64,000 nucleotides of DNA from Myxococcales bacterium (GCA_020633335.1 JACKDU010000010.1:1-64000); one strand, 5' to 3'. Shown: positions 26,447 through 36,756, counted from the stretch's first letter. Made by a program: numbers and translations. Notes: generated by a model from the letters alone, not told the origin.

Positions 26447-29400
26447 CTAGTCGATCGGCAGGGTGACGACGAAGGTCGAGCCGCGCCCGACCTCGCTCTC
26501 GACGTCGATGTCGCCGCCGAGGAGGTGGGCGAGGCGGCGCGAGATCGCGAGCCCGAGGCCGGCGCCGCCGTAGATCCGGGTCGGCGAGTCGTCGGCCTGC
26601 CGGAAGGGCTCGAAGATCGTCTGGAGGAGCTCGGGGCGGATCCCGATCCCGGTGTCGGCGACCGCGAGCTCGAGGCGCCGCGCTCCGGCGGCGGGGTCGT
26701 CGACGAGCCGGAGCGAGAGGCGGATCTCGCCCTTGGCGGTGAAGCGGGCGGCGTTGCCGAGGAGGTTGAGGAGGATCTGGCGGATCTTGGTCGCGTCGGA
26801 GGCGATCCGATGGATCCCCGGATCGCGGACGATCACCAGCTTGTTGCCGCCGCGGGCGATCTCCGGGCCGATGATCGCCGCGAGCTCGTCGACGAGCGCG
26901 TCGAGATCGACGGGCTCGAGGGACACGCTCATCCGCCCGGCCTCGATCTTCGAGATGTCGAGGATGTCGGCGATGATGCTGAGGAGGTGGTGGGCCGCCT
27001 GGCCGATCCGCCCGAGATCGTCGACCAGGTGGGGGGCGCCGGCGTCGAGGGCGTCCTCGGTGAGGAGCTCGGAGTAGCCGATGATCGCGTTGAGCGGCGT
27101 CCGCAGCTCGTGGCTCATGTTGGCGAGGAAGGTGCTCTTGGCCCGGTTGGCGGCCTCGGCGGCGATCTGCGCCCGGCGGGCGTCCTCGTAGTGGCGGGCG
27201 TTCTCGAGGGCGATCGCCACCTCGGTCGTCAGGATCTGGAGGAGCGCGAGGCGCTCGCGGGTGAAGGCGCCGGTGACCAGGTTGTTCTCGAGGTAGAGGG
27301 CGCCGAGGGGGACCCCCTGGTGGGTCACCGGGAGGCAGAGGATCGACCGCGGCCGCCGGGCGACGACGTCGGGATCGGCGAGCGCCTCGGGGTCGCCCGC
27401 GGCGTCGGCGAAGACCATCACCTCGGCGCTGACCATCGCCGTGCGGAGGAGGTCGCGGGGGATCCCGGAGGCCTCGCTGAGGGTCTGACCGGCCGCGGCG
27501 AGCGGCGTCCGGCCGTCGGGCGAGTAGTCGGCCATCACCCGGATCGCCTCCTCCTCCTCGAGGAGGAGCACGCCGCGCTCGGCCCCGGCGTTCTCGACGA
27601 CGATCACCAGGATCGTCGAGATCAGGCCGTCGAGATCGACGACCGACGCGAAGGCGTGGGCGGCCTTGAGGATGCTCCGGAGATCGACGCGGTCGCTGCC
27701 GCCGCCGCCACCACCGGCGCTGCGCGGGCCGGCGCGGCGCGACGAGCTCTCGGAGGGGGGAGGGGCGGCGTCGCCGAGGAGGCGCGCGAGGAGCTCGGCC
27801 TTGGGGAGGGCGCCCCAACCCCGGTAGGCCTCGCATGCGGCGGCGAGGTGGAGGCGCGCGCTGGCCCTTCGGCCAGCCGCGAGGTGGAGGCGGCCGACGA
27901 GCTCGTGGGCGAGGGCGAGGTGCGGCAGGAAGCCGCCCTCCTCGGCCGCGGAGATCGCCCGATCGTAGTGCTCGATCGCCCCGAGGGGATCGCCGGCGAC
28001 CCGGCTGCGCTCGGCCTCGACGAGGTGGTGGAGGTGCCGGTAGGTCGCCGGCGTCTGCGAGGCCCGGAGCGCGAAGTGGGCGGCCGCGCGATCGAGCTCA
28101 ACGACCGCGCGGGCGCGCGCCGTGGGGTCGCGCTCGGCCAGGAGCGCGTGCCCGAGGGCCCCGTAGGCGATCAGCAGGTCGGCGAGGAAGAAGCCGCTGG
28201 TGCGGGCGCTCGAGGCCTCGGCGAGCGCGAGGAGGCGCGAGAGCTCGGCCTCGCGACGGTGGAGGAGCGCCAGGAGGAGCTTGCATACCGCGTACCAGGC
28301 GCGGGCGAAGGGGGCGCCCCGGAGGCTCGCCGCGACCACTGGGCCGTCGAGCTCCGCGCCGAGGCTGGTGAGGTCGTCGGTGAGCCCGCGGAGGGCGGCG
28401 ATCATCTGCCGCGAGACCTGCTGGGTCGCGGTCGCCGACGCGACCTGGGTGAGGCGCATGAGGGCGAGGTAGTGGTCCGCCTCGGCGCTGAGCTCATCGA
28501 GCGGGGCGCCGAGGAGGAGCTTGTCGATGAGGAGGTGCGAGCAGGCGAAGGAGGCGTAGACGAAGTCGCCCTCGACGAGCGCGGAGCGGCGGCAGTGCTC
28601 GAGGCGCTCGAGGGCGTCGGCGAGGTGGCCGCGGTGGTGGGCGAGGAGCGCCTGGCCGAAGGCGACCCGGGAGGTGATCGCCTCGGGGTCGATCCGATCG
28701 ACCAGCGCCTGGCCGCGCTGCGCCCAGGCGAGGCCCTCGCTCCGCCGGGCCGGATCGGCGACGCAGTGGAAGGCGTAGACGTGGGCCGCGAAGGCGGCGT
28801 CGAGCGAGGCGACCTCGTCGTCGACGAGGGGGAGGATCAGCGCGGCGATCCGCTCGAAGAGCTCGGGGCGGTCGAGGCTGGTGGCGACGACGAGGCCCGC
28901 GAGCACCGGGCCGATCGCCCGCAGGAGCGCCTGATCGTCGGCGGCCCGCGGGAGCGCCTCGCCGAGGATCGGCAGGCCGAGCTCGGCGAGGCTGGCGAGG
29001 CCGACGTCGATCGCCGCCGCGTTGTCGCCCTGGGAGACGAGGAGCGAGACCTGGGCGTTGGCGACGCGGGCCCGGGCGAGGGGATCGCGGGCCTCCACGC
29101 GGAGGCGGGCGAAGGTCGCGTCCGCCCGGCCGCGGCGCCCCGCCAGGTGCTCGCACTCGGCGATCTCGAGGAGGACGGCGAAGGCGAGCTCGGCGGCCGC
29201 CCCCGCTGGCGCGTCGCCGAGGAGGCGGAGGCCGGTGTCGAGGTAGCGGAGCGCGGCCTCGTGGGCGCCCGCGAGCTTCGCCCGTCGGCCGGCGCGGAGG
29301 TTGAGCTCGGCGAGCTCGCGGAGCCCGTCGGCGTCGGCATCCAGCGCGCTGAGGCCGGCGTCGATGTGCTCGATCGCGGCGAGGAGGGTCGCGTCGGAGT

Positions 29401-31462
29401 CGGCCGCGCCCGCGCCGGCGAGGAGATCACGGCCGACGGCGAGGCGGAGGGCGGGGATCCGCTCGTCGGGGATCGCGAGGTAGATCGCCCGCCGGACCCG
29501 CTCGTGGGCGAAGCGGAGGCAGCGGCCCCCGCGATCGTGCTCGACCAGGATCCCGCCGCGGATCGCCTGCGCGAGGATCGGCGCGCTCGTCTCGATCTCG
29601 TCGCCGGCGATCCGGGCGACGGCGCCGATCTCGAAGACGCGGCCGATGCAGGCGGCGATCATCAGGCGCTCGCGGAGCGCCGGCGGGAGGTCGGCGAGCT
29701 GGGCGCTCATGGCCTCGATCGCGGCCACGCGGATCGCCTCGGGCGACCAGCGCCAGCGGCCCAGGCGGTGATCGAAGGCGAGCGCGCCGACTCGGACGAG
29801 CTGCTGGAGGAGCTCCTGGATCTGCAGCGGCTTGCCCTCGGTGCGCCGCTCGATCAGCTCGGCGAGCTCGGCGAGCTCGTCCTGCGGTGAGCCGAGCGCG
29901 TCGGCGAGGAGGTGACGGATGGCGATCGTGTCGAGGGGGCCGAGCTCGAGGACGCGGAGGTCGACGCCCGCGAACTTGAGCGCGCCGAGGACCCCGTCGA
30001 GGATCGTCGCGGGCGCGCCCGGCCGCCGGCGGAGCGCGCCGACGACCACCGTGTGGCGGGTCTCGGGGTCGCAGAGGAGCCCCTGGAGGAGGGCGAGCGT
30101 CGCCCGATCGGCGGCCTGGAGGTCGTCGACGACCAACACCAGCGGCGCCTCCTCGTCGGCGAAGGCCTGGAGGAGGCGGCTGAGCGCGATCCTGAGGCGG
30201 TTCTGGGCCTCGCGGATCCCCTCGGCGGGGGCCTGCTCGGCGGGCTCGTCGAGGTGGGCGCGGAGCCCCGGGAGGACGTCGAGGACGGTCGGCAGGGCGG
30301 GGCCGACGTGGGCGCGGATCCGGTCGATGCGGCGCTGGCGGGCGCCCTCGGGGAGCGCGTCGAGGCGAGCGCGGAGGCCGTCGAGGGTCCGCAGGAGCGA
30401 GGCGAAGGGGAGGTCGCGCTGGTAGGGATCGAAGGCGCCGCGGATCAGCGTCGCCGCGCCCGGCGGCACCCGGGCGACGAAGGCCTCGAGGAGGCTGGTG
30501 CGACCGAGCCCCTCGTCGCCGGCGATCATCCAGAGCTGGGGGGTGGGATCGCTGAGCTCGACCGCGACCTCGAGGGCCGCGAGCTCGGCCGAGCGGCCGT
30601 AGAGCCGGCGGAGCGGCCGGAGCTGGCTCGCGCGATCGTCCGCGCCGAGGGTGAAGCGGGCGTCGGGATCGGCGGCCGCCCGCGCGAGGTCCTGACGGAG
30701 CGCGTGGACGCCCTGGTAGCGCTCGTCGGGATCCTTGGCGAGGAGCTTGTCGACGATCGCCGCGAGGATCGGCGGCACCCCGAGCGGCGCGAGCGGGGGC
30801 GGCCGCTGGGCGAGGTGGGCGTGGACGATCTCGGCGGCGTCGTGGTCGGCGAAGGGGGTGCGGCCGGCGAGGAGCTCGTAGAGGGTGATCCCGAGGGAGT
30901 AGAGGTCCGCCCGGTGATCGACCGGCCGGGCGAGGCGCCCGCTCTGCTCGGGCGCGAGGTAGGCGAGGGTGCCGGAGAGCGAGGGCGGCCGGAGGCCGGC
31001 CTCCTCGAAGGTCATCGAGAGCGCGAAGTCGGCGAGCTTGATCAGCCCCGTGCTCGGATCGATGAGGATGTTGTGGGGCTTGATGTCGCCGTGGACGATC
31101 CGCTGGCTGTGGAGGTCGGCGAGGGCCGCGGCGACGCCGTCGGCGATCGCGAAGAAGCGCGGCAGATCAAGCGGGAGCACGAGGGTGCTCAGGGGGATCC
31201 CCGCGAAGTCCTCGATCACCAGCGCGACCAGCTCCTCGGTGGTGATCAGGCTGGTGACGCGGCTGACGTGGGGGCCGACGAGGCCGGCGCTGATCCGGTG
31301 CTCGCGCTGGAATTCGGCGAGGACCTCGGGGCTCGGGGGCTGCTGCCGGGCGACCTTGAGGATCACCGTCCGACCGTCGACGTGGCGGGTCGCGCGGTGG
31401 ACCGTCGAGCGGCTCCCGTGATGGAGCGTCTCGGCGATCGTGAAGCCGGTGGGCGCCGCCAT
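26447..31462 (-). CDS. hybrid Ser/Thr kinase - AAA ATPase - TPR - GAF - sensor histidine kinase
   Basis: This 1671-residue protein holds, in order: a protein-kinase domain (about 8-270; catalytic loop HGDIKPHN), an AAA/STAND-like ATPase (about 300-650), a long helical repeat region (about 700-1230), a GAF domain (about 1255-1420), a HisKA domain (SHELRTPLN, His about 1444) and a HATPase_c domain (NLLGNAARF, DTGIGI, GGAGLGLAI). The histidine kinase half looks intact. Two deviations stand out: the kinase DFG triad reads DFA (LADFALS), and the ATPase Walker A reads GDEGLGRTS with Arg for Lys, though Walker B LVLVVDDLQ is present. Such proteins are common in myxobacteria; no receiver domain or response regulator is adjacent. 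ATG 31462 follows AGGTGAAGGA; the frame is open further upstream. Confidence 0.9.
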   Translation of the reverse strand: MAAPTGFTIAETLHHGSRSTVHRATRHVDGRTVILKVARQQPPSPEVLAEFQREHRISAGLVGPHVSRVTSLITTEELVALVIEDFAGIPLSTLVLPLDLPRFFAIADGVAAALADLHSQRIVHGDIKPHNILIDPSTGLIKLADFALSMTFEEAGLRPPSLSGTLAYLAPEQSGRLARPVDHRADLYSLGITLYELLAGRTPFADHDAAEIVHAHLAQRPPPLAPLGVPPILAAIVDKLLAKDPDERYQGVHALRQDLARAAADPDARFTLGADDRASQLRPLRRLYGRSAELAALEVAVELSDPTPQLWMIAGDEGLGRTSLLEAFVARVPPGAATLIRGAFDPYQRDLPFASLLRTLDGLRARLDALPEGARQRRIDRIRAHVGPALPTVLDVLPGLRAHLDEPAEQAPAEGIREAQNRLRIALSRLLQAFADEEAPLVLVVDDLQAADRATLALLQGLLCDPETRHTVVVGALRRRPGAPATILDGVLGALKFAGVDLRVLELGPLDTIAIRHLLADALGSPQDELAELAELIERRTEGKPLQIQELLQQLVRVGALAFDHRLGRWRWSPEAIRVAAIEAMSAQLADLPPALRERLMIAACIGRVFEIGAVARIAGDEIETSAPILAQAIRGGILVEHDRGGRCLRFAHERVRRAIYLAIPDERIPALRLAVGRDLLAGAGAADSDATLLAAIEHIDAGLSALDADADGLRELAELNLRAGRRAKLAGAHEAALRYLDTGLRLLGDAPAGAAAELAFAVLLEIAECEHLAGRRGRADATFARLRVEARDPLARARVANAQVSLLVSQGDNAAAIDVGLASLAELGLPILGEALPRAADDQALLRAIGPVLAGLVVATSLDRPELFERIAALILPLVDDEVASLDAAFAAHVYAFHCVADPARRSEGLAWAQRGQALVDRIDPEAITSRVAFGQALLAHHRGHLADALERLEHCRRSALVEGDFVYASFACSHLLIDKLLLGAPLDELSAEADHYLALMRLTQVASATATQQVSRQMIAALRGLTDDLTSLGAELDGPVVAASLRGAPFARAWYAVCKLLLALLHRREAELSRLLALAEASSARTSGFFLADLLIAYGALGHALLAERDPTARARAVVELDRAAAHFALRASQTPATYRHLHHLVEAERSRVAGDPLGAIEHYDRAISAAEEGGFLPHLALAHELVGRLHLAAGRRASARLHLAAACEAYRGWGALPKAELLARLLGDAAPPPSESSSRRAGPRSAGGGGGGSDRVDLRSILKAAHAFASVVDLDGLISTILVIVVENAGAERGVLLLEEEEAIRVMADYSPDGRTPLAAAGQTLSEASGIPRDLLRTAMVSAEVMVFADAAGDPEALADPDVVARRPRSILCLPVTHQGVPLGALYLENNLVTGAFTRERLALLQILTTEVAIALENARHYEDARRAQIAAEAANRAKSTFLANMSHELRTPLNAIIGYSELLTEDALDAGAPHLVDDLGRIGQAAHHLLSIIADILDISKIEAGRMSVSLEPVDLDALVDELAAIIGPEIARGGNKLVIVRDPGIHRIASDATKIRQILLNLLGNAARFTAKGEIRLSLRLVDDPAAGARRLELAVADTGIGIRPELLQTIFEPFRQADDSPTRIYGGAGLGLAISRRLAHLLGGDIDVESEVGRGSTFVVTLPID

Positions 31463-31691
31463 TCCTTCACCTATGATAGCGAGGCGGCCGGCCTCCTCGG
31501 GGAGAAAGCGCGAGCGATCGCGGCGGGGTCGCTCGTCCGGCGCCGTCAACGAGGTTGGCGACGGCCACCCGCGGATCCAACCCAGTTGTCGGGCGGCGCC
31601 GACGCCGACGACATAACCCATTGAATTTACAGGGCAAGCGGCTCGGTGTCGGGGTTGCAATCCCCTGGAGATGTCCACGCCGGAGGTCACC

Positions 31692-33365
31692 ATGTCGCGC
31701 GCCGCAATTGCCCCTCGTATCGCCTTTCTGCTCGGAGCCGCGCTCGCGCTCCCGCAGCTCCTCGCCTGCCTCCAACACCCGCTCAAGGAGGTCGAGTACG
31801 ACAAGACGCAGGTCGAGCAGACCGGGATCCAGCTGGCGATCAACAAGGATGTGGACATCCTCTTCGTGATCGATGACTCGGGCTCGATGGCCCAGGAGCA
31901 GGCGCTCCTCGCCAAGAACTTCGGCTCCTTCATCTCGGTGCTCGAGGCCAAGGACGTCGCCGCCAACTACCGGATCGGGATCACGACGACCGACAATGGC
32001 AACCCGCGCTGCCCGAGCGCCAAGACCACGCCGACCCACGGCGCGCTCGTCCTCTCGTCCTGCGTCGATCGGGTCGCCGACGGCGACTTCGTCTACGACG
32101 GCGAGGACCCGCCGGTCGACGCCGCCTACGCCTGCACGGACGTCTGCAGCCGCGGCGACGACGAGCTCCAGATCCGGCCGACGACGACCGATCGCGACAG
32201 CGACCCGAAGCCGCGGCCGTGGATCGAGAACATCGAGGGCGTGACCAACATCCCCGACGGGGTCTCGACGGTCGAGGCCTTCCAGTGCTTCGGCCCCCAG
32301 GGGATCGCCGGCTGCGGCTTCGAGTCGCCCCTCGAGAGCATGTTCCAGGCGCTCGATCGCGCGGACGAGGAGGGCGATCCGAACTACGGCTTCCTCCGCG
32401 ATCAGGCGATCCTCAGCGTCGTCTTCTTGACCGACGAGCTCGACTGCTCGCACAACCCCGCGCACGAGGAGATCTTCGTCGGCAACAAGACCTTCTGGAA
32501 CAGCCCGGACGACGTGATCCCGACGAGCGCCGCCTGCTTCCGCGCGGGCGTGGTCTGCGAGGGCTCCGGCGATCCGGTCTACAGCGAGTGCTACGCCGAG
32601 GACTTCGACGCCAGCGGCAACGCCGGGGCGAGCGAGGCCGACGCGGTCCTCTACCCGGTGAGCCGCTACACCGAGCTCCTCCAGGGGATCGAGGATCAGA
32701 AGCGGATGACCGATCAGGGCCAGGAGGTGCTGGTCGCGGTGATCGGCGGGGTGCCGGCGGGCTACGAGAGCGGCGACGCCGAGATCCAGTACAGCAACGT
32801 CGCCGATCAGGCCTGGATCGACGACTTCGGGCTCGCCCCGGGGTGCACCCTCGGCGAGGGCAAGGCGCTGCCGCCGGTCCGCCTCCGCGAATTCGCCGAG
32901 TCCTTCCAGACCGGCGAGGAGCGCAACATGTTCTCGATCTGCCAGGACGACTACTCGGCCGCGCTGGCGGCGATCGCCGACAAGATCCGCGATCAGATCA
33001 AGCCCGCCTGCATGCCGCAGTGCGTCCAGGACAGCGACAAGACCACGCAGATCCTCGATCCCGAGTGCACCCTGGTCGAGGAGACCCCGGCCACCGGCGA
33101 CAAGACCCCCGTCCGCGCCTGCGTCCAGGAGGGCGGCGAGTGGGTGCCGAGCGGCGACGACACGGCCTGCTACCTCGCGCTCCTCGATCAGGACAAGCTC
33201 ACCCCCGAGACCGACGACGACATCTCGAGCTACTGCACCGACCTCGGCTACAACCTCGAGTTCAAGATCGTCCGCACCGAGGCCGCGCCGGCGGGCTCGC
33301 AGATCACCGCGACCTGCCTCCTCTCGGAGCTGCCCGAGGTCGACTGCCCGAACCTCGGCGCCTGA
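31692..33365 (+). CDS. von Willebrand A domain lipoprotein, Cys-rich
   Basis: The 557-residue protein has a lipoprotein signal ending LLAC, then a VWA domain with a complete MIDAS start (DDSGS at 61-65) and a hydrophobic first strand VDILFVI. About 20 cysteines are spread over the rest, some in CMPQC and CSRGDD loops, pointing to a disulfide-bonded extracytoplasmic protein. The family is common in myxobacteria; the role (surface adhesion or complex assembly) is unknown. ATG 31692 was chosen because GGAGGT lies 4 bases upstream. It is divergent from the hybrid kinase across a 229-bp spacer in which I see no other feature. Confidence 0.88.
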   Translation: MSRAAIAPRIAFLLGAALALPQLLACLQHPLKEVEYDKTQVEQTGIQLAINKDVDILFVIDDSGSMAQEQALLAKNFGSFISVLEAKDVAANYRIGITTTDNGNPRCPSAKTTPTHGALVLSSCVDRVADGDFVYDGEDPPVDAAYACTDVCSRGDDELQIRPTTTDRDSDPKPRPWIENIEGVTNIPDGVSTVEAFQCFGPQGIAGCGFESPLESMFQALDRADEEGDPNYGFLRDQAILSVVFLTDELDCSHNPAHEEIFVGNKTFWNSPDDVIPTSAACFRAGVVCEGSGDPVYSECYAEDFDASGNAGASEADAVLYPVSRYTELLQGIEDQKRMTDQGQEVLVAVIGGVPAGYESGDAEIQYSNVADQAWIDDFGLAPGCTLGEGKALPPVRLREFAESFQTGEERNMFSICQDDYSAALAAIADKIRDQIKPACMPQCVQDSDKTTQILDPECTLVEETPATGDKTPVRACVQEGGEWVPSGDDTACYLALLDQDKLTPETDDDISSYCTDLGYNLEFKIVRTEAAPAGSQITATCLLSELPEVDCPNLGA

Positions 33366-33373
33366 CGAGGTCT

Positions 33374-33406
33374 GCGGGAGCGCCGTCCCCGCGCCGGCGC
33401 TCCCGC
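33374..33406 (+). terminator. perfect 12-bp GC hairpin after the VWA lipoprotein gene
   Basis: GCGGGAGCGCCG (33374-33385) and its exact complement (33395-33406) enclose a 9-base loop, 9 bases after the stop codon. No T-run follows, so it may be a Rho-assisted or pausing terminator or a 3'-end stabiliser. Confidence 0.55.
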
Positions 33407-33498
33407 GAGCGATCGGACGTGGGCAGATCTCCCGGGCCCCTGGTAGGCTCCAGGCCGGCGCCGCGCCGCCCGGCGGGCGCCCTGCGAGGAGCAAGGCC

Positions 33499-33906
33499 AT
33501 GAGCACCACGACCTACCAACGCCGGATCATCGCCACCCCCGACGCGCCCGCGGCCATCGGCCCCTACAGCCAGGCGGTGATGGTCAGCGGCGGCCGCACC
33601 CTCTACTGCTCCGGCCAGATCCCGCTCGATCCCGAGAGCGGGACGATCGTCGGCGAGGGCGACATCCGGGCCCAGACCGAGCGGGTCCTCGACAACCTCC
33701 AGGCGGTCCTCCTGGCCGCCGACATGGGCTTTGAGCACGTCGTGCGCTGCGGGATCTTCCTCGCCGACATGGGCGACTTCGCGGTCGTCAACGGGATCTA
33801 CGCGAGCCGCTTCTCGAGCGATCCGCCGGCGCGGGCGACCGTCCAGGTCTCGGTGCTGCCGAAGAACGTGCTCGTCGAGATCGACGCGATCGCGGTCGCG
33901 CCCTAG
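33499..33906 (+). CDS. ridA: RidA family enamine/imine deaminase
   Basis: The 135-residue protein is a full-length RidA/YjgF protein. GPYSQAV near residues 21-27, YCSGQIPLDPESG, Arg in PPARATVQVSVLPKN (the active-site arginine position) and the terminal VEIDAIAVA are all present. RidA trimers hydrolyse reactive 2-aminoacrylate and related enamines released by PLP enzymes, in the cytosol. GAGGAG precedes the ATG. The next gene starts 18 bp downstream, so they may share a message, without an obvious functional link. Confidence 0.95.
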   Translation: MSTTTYQRRIIATPDAPAAIGPYSQAVMVSGGRTLYCSGQIPLDPESGTIVGEGDIRAQTERVLDNLQAVLLAADMGFEHVVRCGIFLADMGDFAVVNGIYASRFSSDPPARATVQVSVLPKNVLVEIDAIAVAP

Positions 33907-33923
33907 CCGGCGAGGTCGTGGCG

Positions 33924-36722
33924 ATGGCGGAGGGGCAGGGGAGTCGGCGCTGGATCGGCGCCCGCGTGCTCGTGGTCGTGGCCTTGGCCCTGAGCGCGCT
34001 GGTGTCGCTCGGCCTGGCGCTCCGCGGCTGCGAGGGCGAGGTCGCCGTCGGTGAGACCAGCGGCGGACCCGTCGACGTCGGGCCCCCGAGGCCGCCGCTG
34101 ATCCACGAGGGCGTCACGCTGAGCGGCGCCGTCCGGATCGAGGAGGAGCCGCGTCCGGCCCCCAGCGGCGAGGCGGACGAGGCCGCGGACGCGGGCGAGG
34201 CCGGTGCGGAGCGCGGCGCGGATCCGCGCGAGGTCGGGGCGCCCGACGAGGCGTCCGCGGCGGGCGAGGACGCGGGGACGGGCGCGGGGCAGGGCGACGC
34301 GCCTGCGATCGCGCCCGCGCCGGCGAGCGCCGAGCTCCGGCCGCCGCTCTCCTGCACGGTGATCGCCTGGTCGGCCGGCGAGCGCCTCGGCGAACCTGTC
34401 CATTGCGACAGGGAGGGCAATTACCGCCTCGAGCTCGCGCGGGCGCCAGCGACGGTCGCCGTCGAGATCCTGGTCCCCGGCTACCTCCGCGCGGTCCTCG
34501 AGGCGACGCCAGCGAGCGGCGCCGAGGTCACCCTGCCGACGGTCGCGCTCGGCCCGGCCTCGCACCTCACCGGCCAGGTGATCGACGGCCGCGGGCAGCC
34601 GGTCGCCGACGTCCGGATCCAGGCGCGGCCGCGCCCCGACCTCGGCGAGCCCGAGCCCTGGCGGATCGTCAGCGCCGCCGACGGCCGCTTCCGCCTCGAC
34701 ACCCTGCCGAGCGGGCCGATCGTCCTCGAGGCGAGCCGCGACGGCTACGCGCCGACGGTGGTCGAGTCGGTCGCCCCCGAGGACGCGGTGATCGTCGTCC
34801 TCGACGGCCTCCGCGACCTCGCCGGCGACGTCCTCGGCACCCCCGAGCAGGTCGCCCACGCCCGCGTGCGGATCGAGGGCTCGTCGATCTGGCCGCCCCT
34901 CGAGATCCCGGTCGCGGCCGACGGCTCCTTCGTCGTCCCCAACGTCACCGAGGGGATCTACGGGCTGGTCGCCGAGGCCCCGGCCGATCGCCCGGGCGCC
35001 CCCGAGTACGCGTCGATCCCCCTCGAGAACGTCACCCCCGACATGCAGGTGAGCCTCGCGCTGATCGAGGCGCTGCGGGTGCCCGTGCAGGTCCGCGATC
35101 CCCAGGGGGCGCCGGTCGCCGGCGCCCGCGTCACCCTCGGCGGCTCGTCGATCGGGATCCTCCAGCGGATCCAGGAGACCGGCGCCGACGGGGTTGCGAG
35201 CGTCGGCCCGGTGGTCCCCGGCCCCTACCTGGTCCACGCCGACGCCGACGGCTACCTGCCGAGCGAGACGATCGCCGTCGACGCCCAGATCGACGTGCCG
35301 CTGCCGACGATCGAGCTGACCCTGGTGAAGCCCGGGCGGATCCTCGGGCAGGTGGTCGACGAGGACGGCCAGGCGGTGGTCGGCGCCCAGGTCGACGTCG
35401 AGTCCGATGTCCTCTACAGCCCCGGCGAGGCGCTGGTCCGCGCCCGCACCCTGAGCGCGCTCCTGGTCGGCGGCTCCCTCGGGGTGACCAGCGGCCTGGT
35501 CCCGCCGATCCCCCTCTTCGACGAGGAGACCACCGGCCCCTGGATCGAGGGGCGCGCCCAGAGCGACGGCGAGGGCCGCTTCTTCCTCGACGGCCTGGTC
35601 CCCGGGACCTACCGCCTGCGGGCGATCCACGAGCGCCACGCGGCCTCGGCGGTGATCGTGATCCCGCTGAGGCCGGGCGAGCTCCGCGGCGACGTGCTCC
35701 TGATCCTCCAGCGCGGCCAGCCGCTCACCGGCCGCCTCCGCGACACCAACGGCCAGCCGATCGCCGGCGCCCGGGTCGAGCTCGACGACGGCCTCATCGT
35801 CTTCACCGACGAGCTCGGGGTCTTCGACGCCGGGCTCCATCGCGGCCCGCGGCGCCTGGTGGTCCGCGCCCCCGGGATGATCCCCCAGGTGATCGAGGCG
35901 AACATCGGCGAGCGGGCGGTCGATCTCGAGCGGACCCTGAGCCCGGCGACCGGGGCGATCGAGGGGCGCCTGCGCGACGCCAACGGCCGGCCGATCATGG
36001 GGGCCCGGATCGCCCTCTTCCCCGACGACGGGATCTCGGCGACCGAGGTCACCTACAGCGACGACCGCGGCCTCTTCGCCTTCGCCGGCCTGACCCCGGG
36101 TGGGGCGGTGGTCGAGGTCGATCACCCGGACTACGCCCCCCTCGATCGCCGCCTGCGGGTGCCCACGACCGCCGACGGCCGCCTGGTCGAGCTCGGCCTC
36201 AGCGCCGGCTGGTGGATCACGGTCCACGTCCGCGCCGACGGCTCCGGCGATCCGATCGCCGGGGCCAAGGTCCGGGTCGGCGCCCAGCTCGTGATCACCG
36301 ACGCCGCCGGCGACGCGACGATCCGCCGCCTCGCCGACGATCGGGTGAGCGTCGACGTCGAGGCCGCCGGCTGGGTGCGCGAGCGGGTCCGGGTCGATCG
36401 CCCCGAGGACGGCGACGCCGAGCTCACGGTCGACCTCGAGGAGGGCGCGGGGATGGAGGGGAGCGTCCAGGACGAGCGCGGCGAGCCGGTCGCGCGCGCG
36501 CGGATCTCGATCCGCGACCGCCGCAGCGGCGAGATCCTGGCGGAGATCCTCAGCGACGCCGACGGGACCTGGCGGGCCGACCGCCTCCCCGAGGGCGACG
36601 TCATCGTCGAGGCCGCGCCCCCCGAAGATCTCGCGGAGATCCTCGCCCCCGTGAGCGAAAACTCCGACGTCCTGCGCGGTCGCGTAACCCGCGGCGTCGA
36701 CCTCCGTTTCGATCGGCTATGA
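33924..36722 (+). CDS. long exported protein of carboxypeptidase regulatory-like repeats
   Basis: The 932-residue protein has one N-terminal hydrophobic segment (about 10-35, ending in a Cys that is not a good lipobox), an acidic Ala/Gly/Glu-rich stalk (about 45-135), and then about eight or nine beta-sandwich repeats of the CarboxypepD_reg (transthyretin-like) type. Each shows variants of G-x-V-x-D-x-x-G-x-P-(V/I)-x-G-A-x-V and a later DG-x-F-x-(L/F)-x-x-L-x-P-G. Such arrays form extended surface or periplasmic rods. ATG 33924 was preferred to GTG 33918 for spacing from GAGG. The A/G-rich stalk has the composition of a spacer. Confidence 0.8.
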   Translation: MAEGQGSRRWIGARVLVVVALALSALVSLGLALRGCEGEVAVGETSGGPVDVGPPRPPLIHEGVTLSGAVRIEEEPRPAPSGEADEAADAGEAGAERGADPREVGAPDEASAAGEDAGTGAGQGDAPAIAPAPASAELRPPLSCTVIAWSAGERLGEPVHCDREGNYRLELARAPATVAVEILVPGYLRAVLEATPASGAEVTLPTVALGPASHLTGQVIDGRGQPVADVRIQARPRPDLGEPEPWRIVSAADGRFRLDTLPSGPIVLEASRDGYAPTVVESVAPEDAVIVVLDGLRDLAGDVLGTPEQVAHARVRIEGSSIWPPLEIPVAADGSFVVPNVTEGIYGLVAEAPADRPGAPEYASIPLENVTPDMQVSLALIEALRVPVQVRDPQGAPVAGARVTLGGSSIGILQRIQETGADGVASVGPVVPGPYLVHADADGYLPSETIAVDAQIDVPLPTIELTLVKPGRILGQVVDEDGQAVVGAQVDVESDVLYSPGEALVRARTLSALLVGGSLGVTSGLVPPIPLFDEETTGPWIEGRAQSDGEGRFFLDGLVPGTYRLRAIHERHAASAVIVIPLRPGELRGDVLLILQRGQPLTGRLRDTNGQPIAGARVELDDGLIVFTDELGVFDAGLHRGPRRLVVRAPGMIPQVIEANIGERAVDLERTLSPATGAIEGRLRDANGRPIMGARIALFPDDGISATEVTYSDDRGLFAFAGLTPGGAVVEVDHPDYAPLDRRLRVPTTADGRLVELGLSAGWWITVHVRADGSGDPIAGAKVRVGAQLVITDAAGDATIRRLADDRVSVDVEAAGWVRERVRVDRPEDGDAELTVDLEEGAGMEGSVQDERGEPVARARISIRDRRSGEILAEILSDADGTWRADRLPEGDVIVEAAPPEDLAEILAPVSENSDVLRGRVTRGVDLRFDRL

Positions 36723-36723
36723 T
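36718..36723 (+). promoter_or_regulatory. -10 hexamer TATGAT of the 36757 lipoprotein gene
   Basis: TATGAT (5 of 6 consensus) overlaps the stop of the preceding gene and lies 33 bases before the GTG. AAGGAG stands between, so this looks like a normal leadered promoter, unlike the close-set ones. Confidence 0.45.
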
Positions 36724-36756
36724 GCGGGCCCCCGAAGGTCCGCCTGAAGGAGAAGC

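Noticed and set aside
26435..29890. 1151-codon open frame antisense to the hybrid kinase
   Set aside because: The kinase strand shows clear domains; this strand shows only a repetitive Glu/Arg/Gly product.
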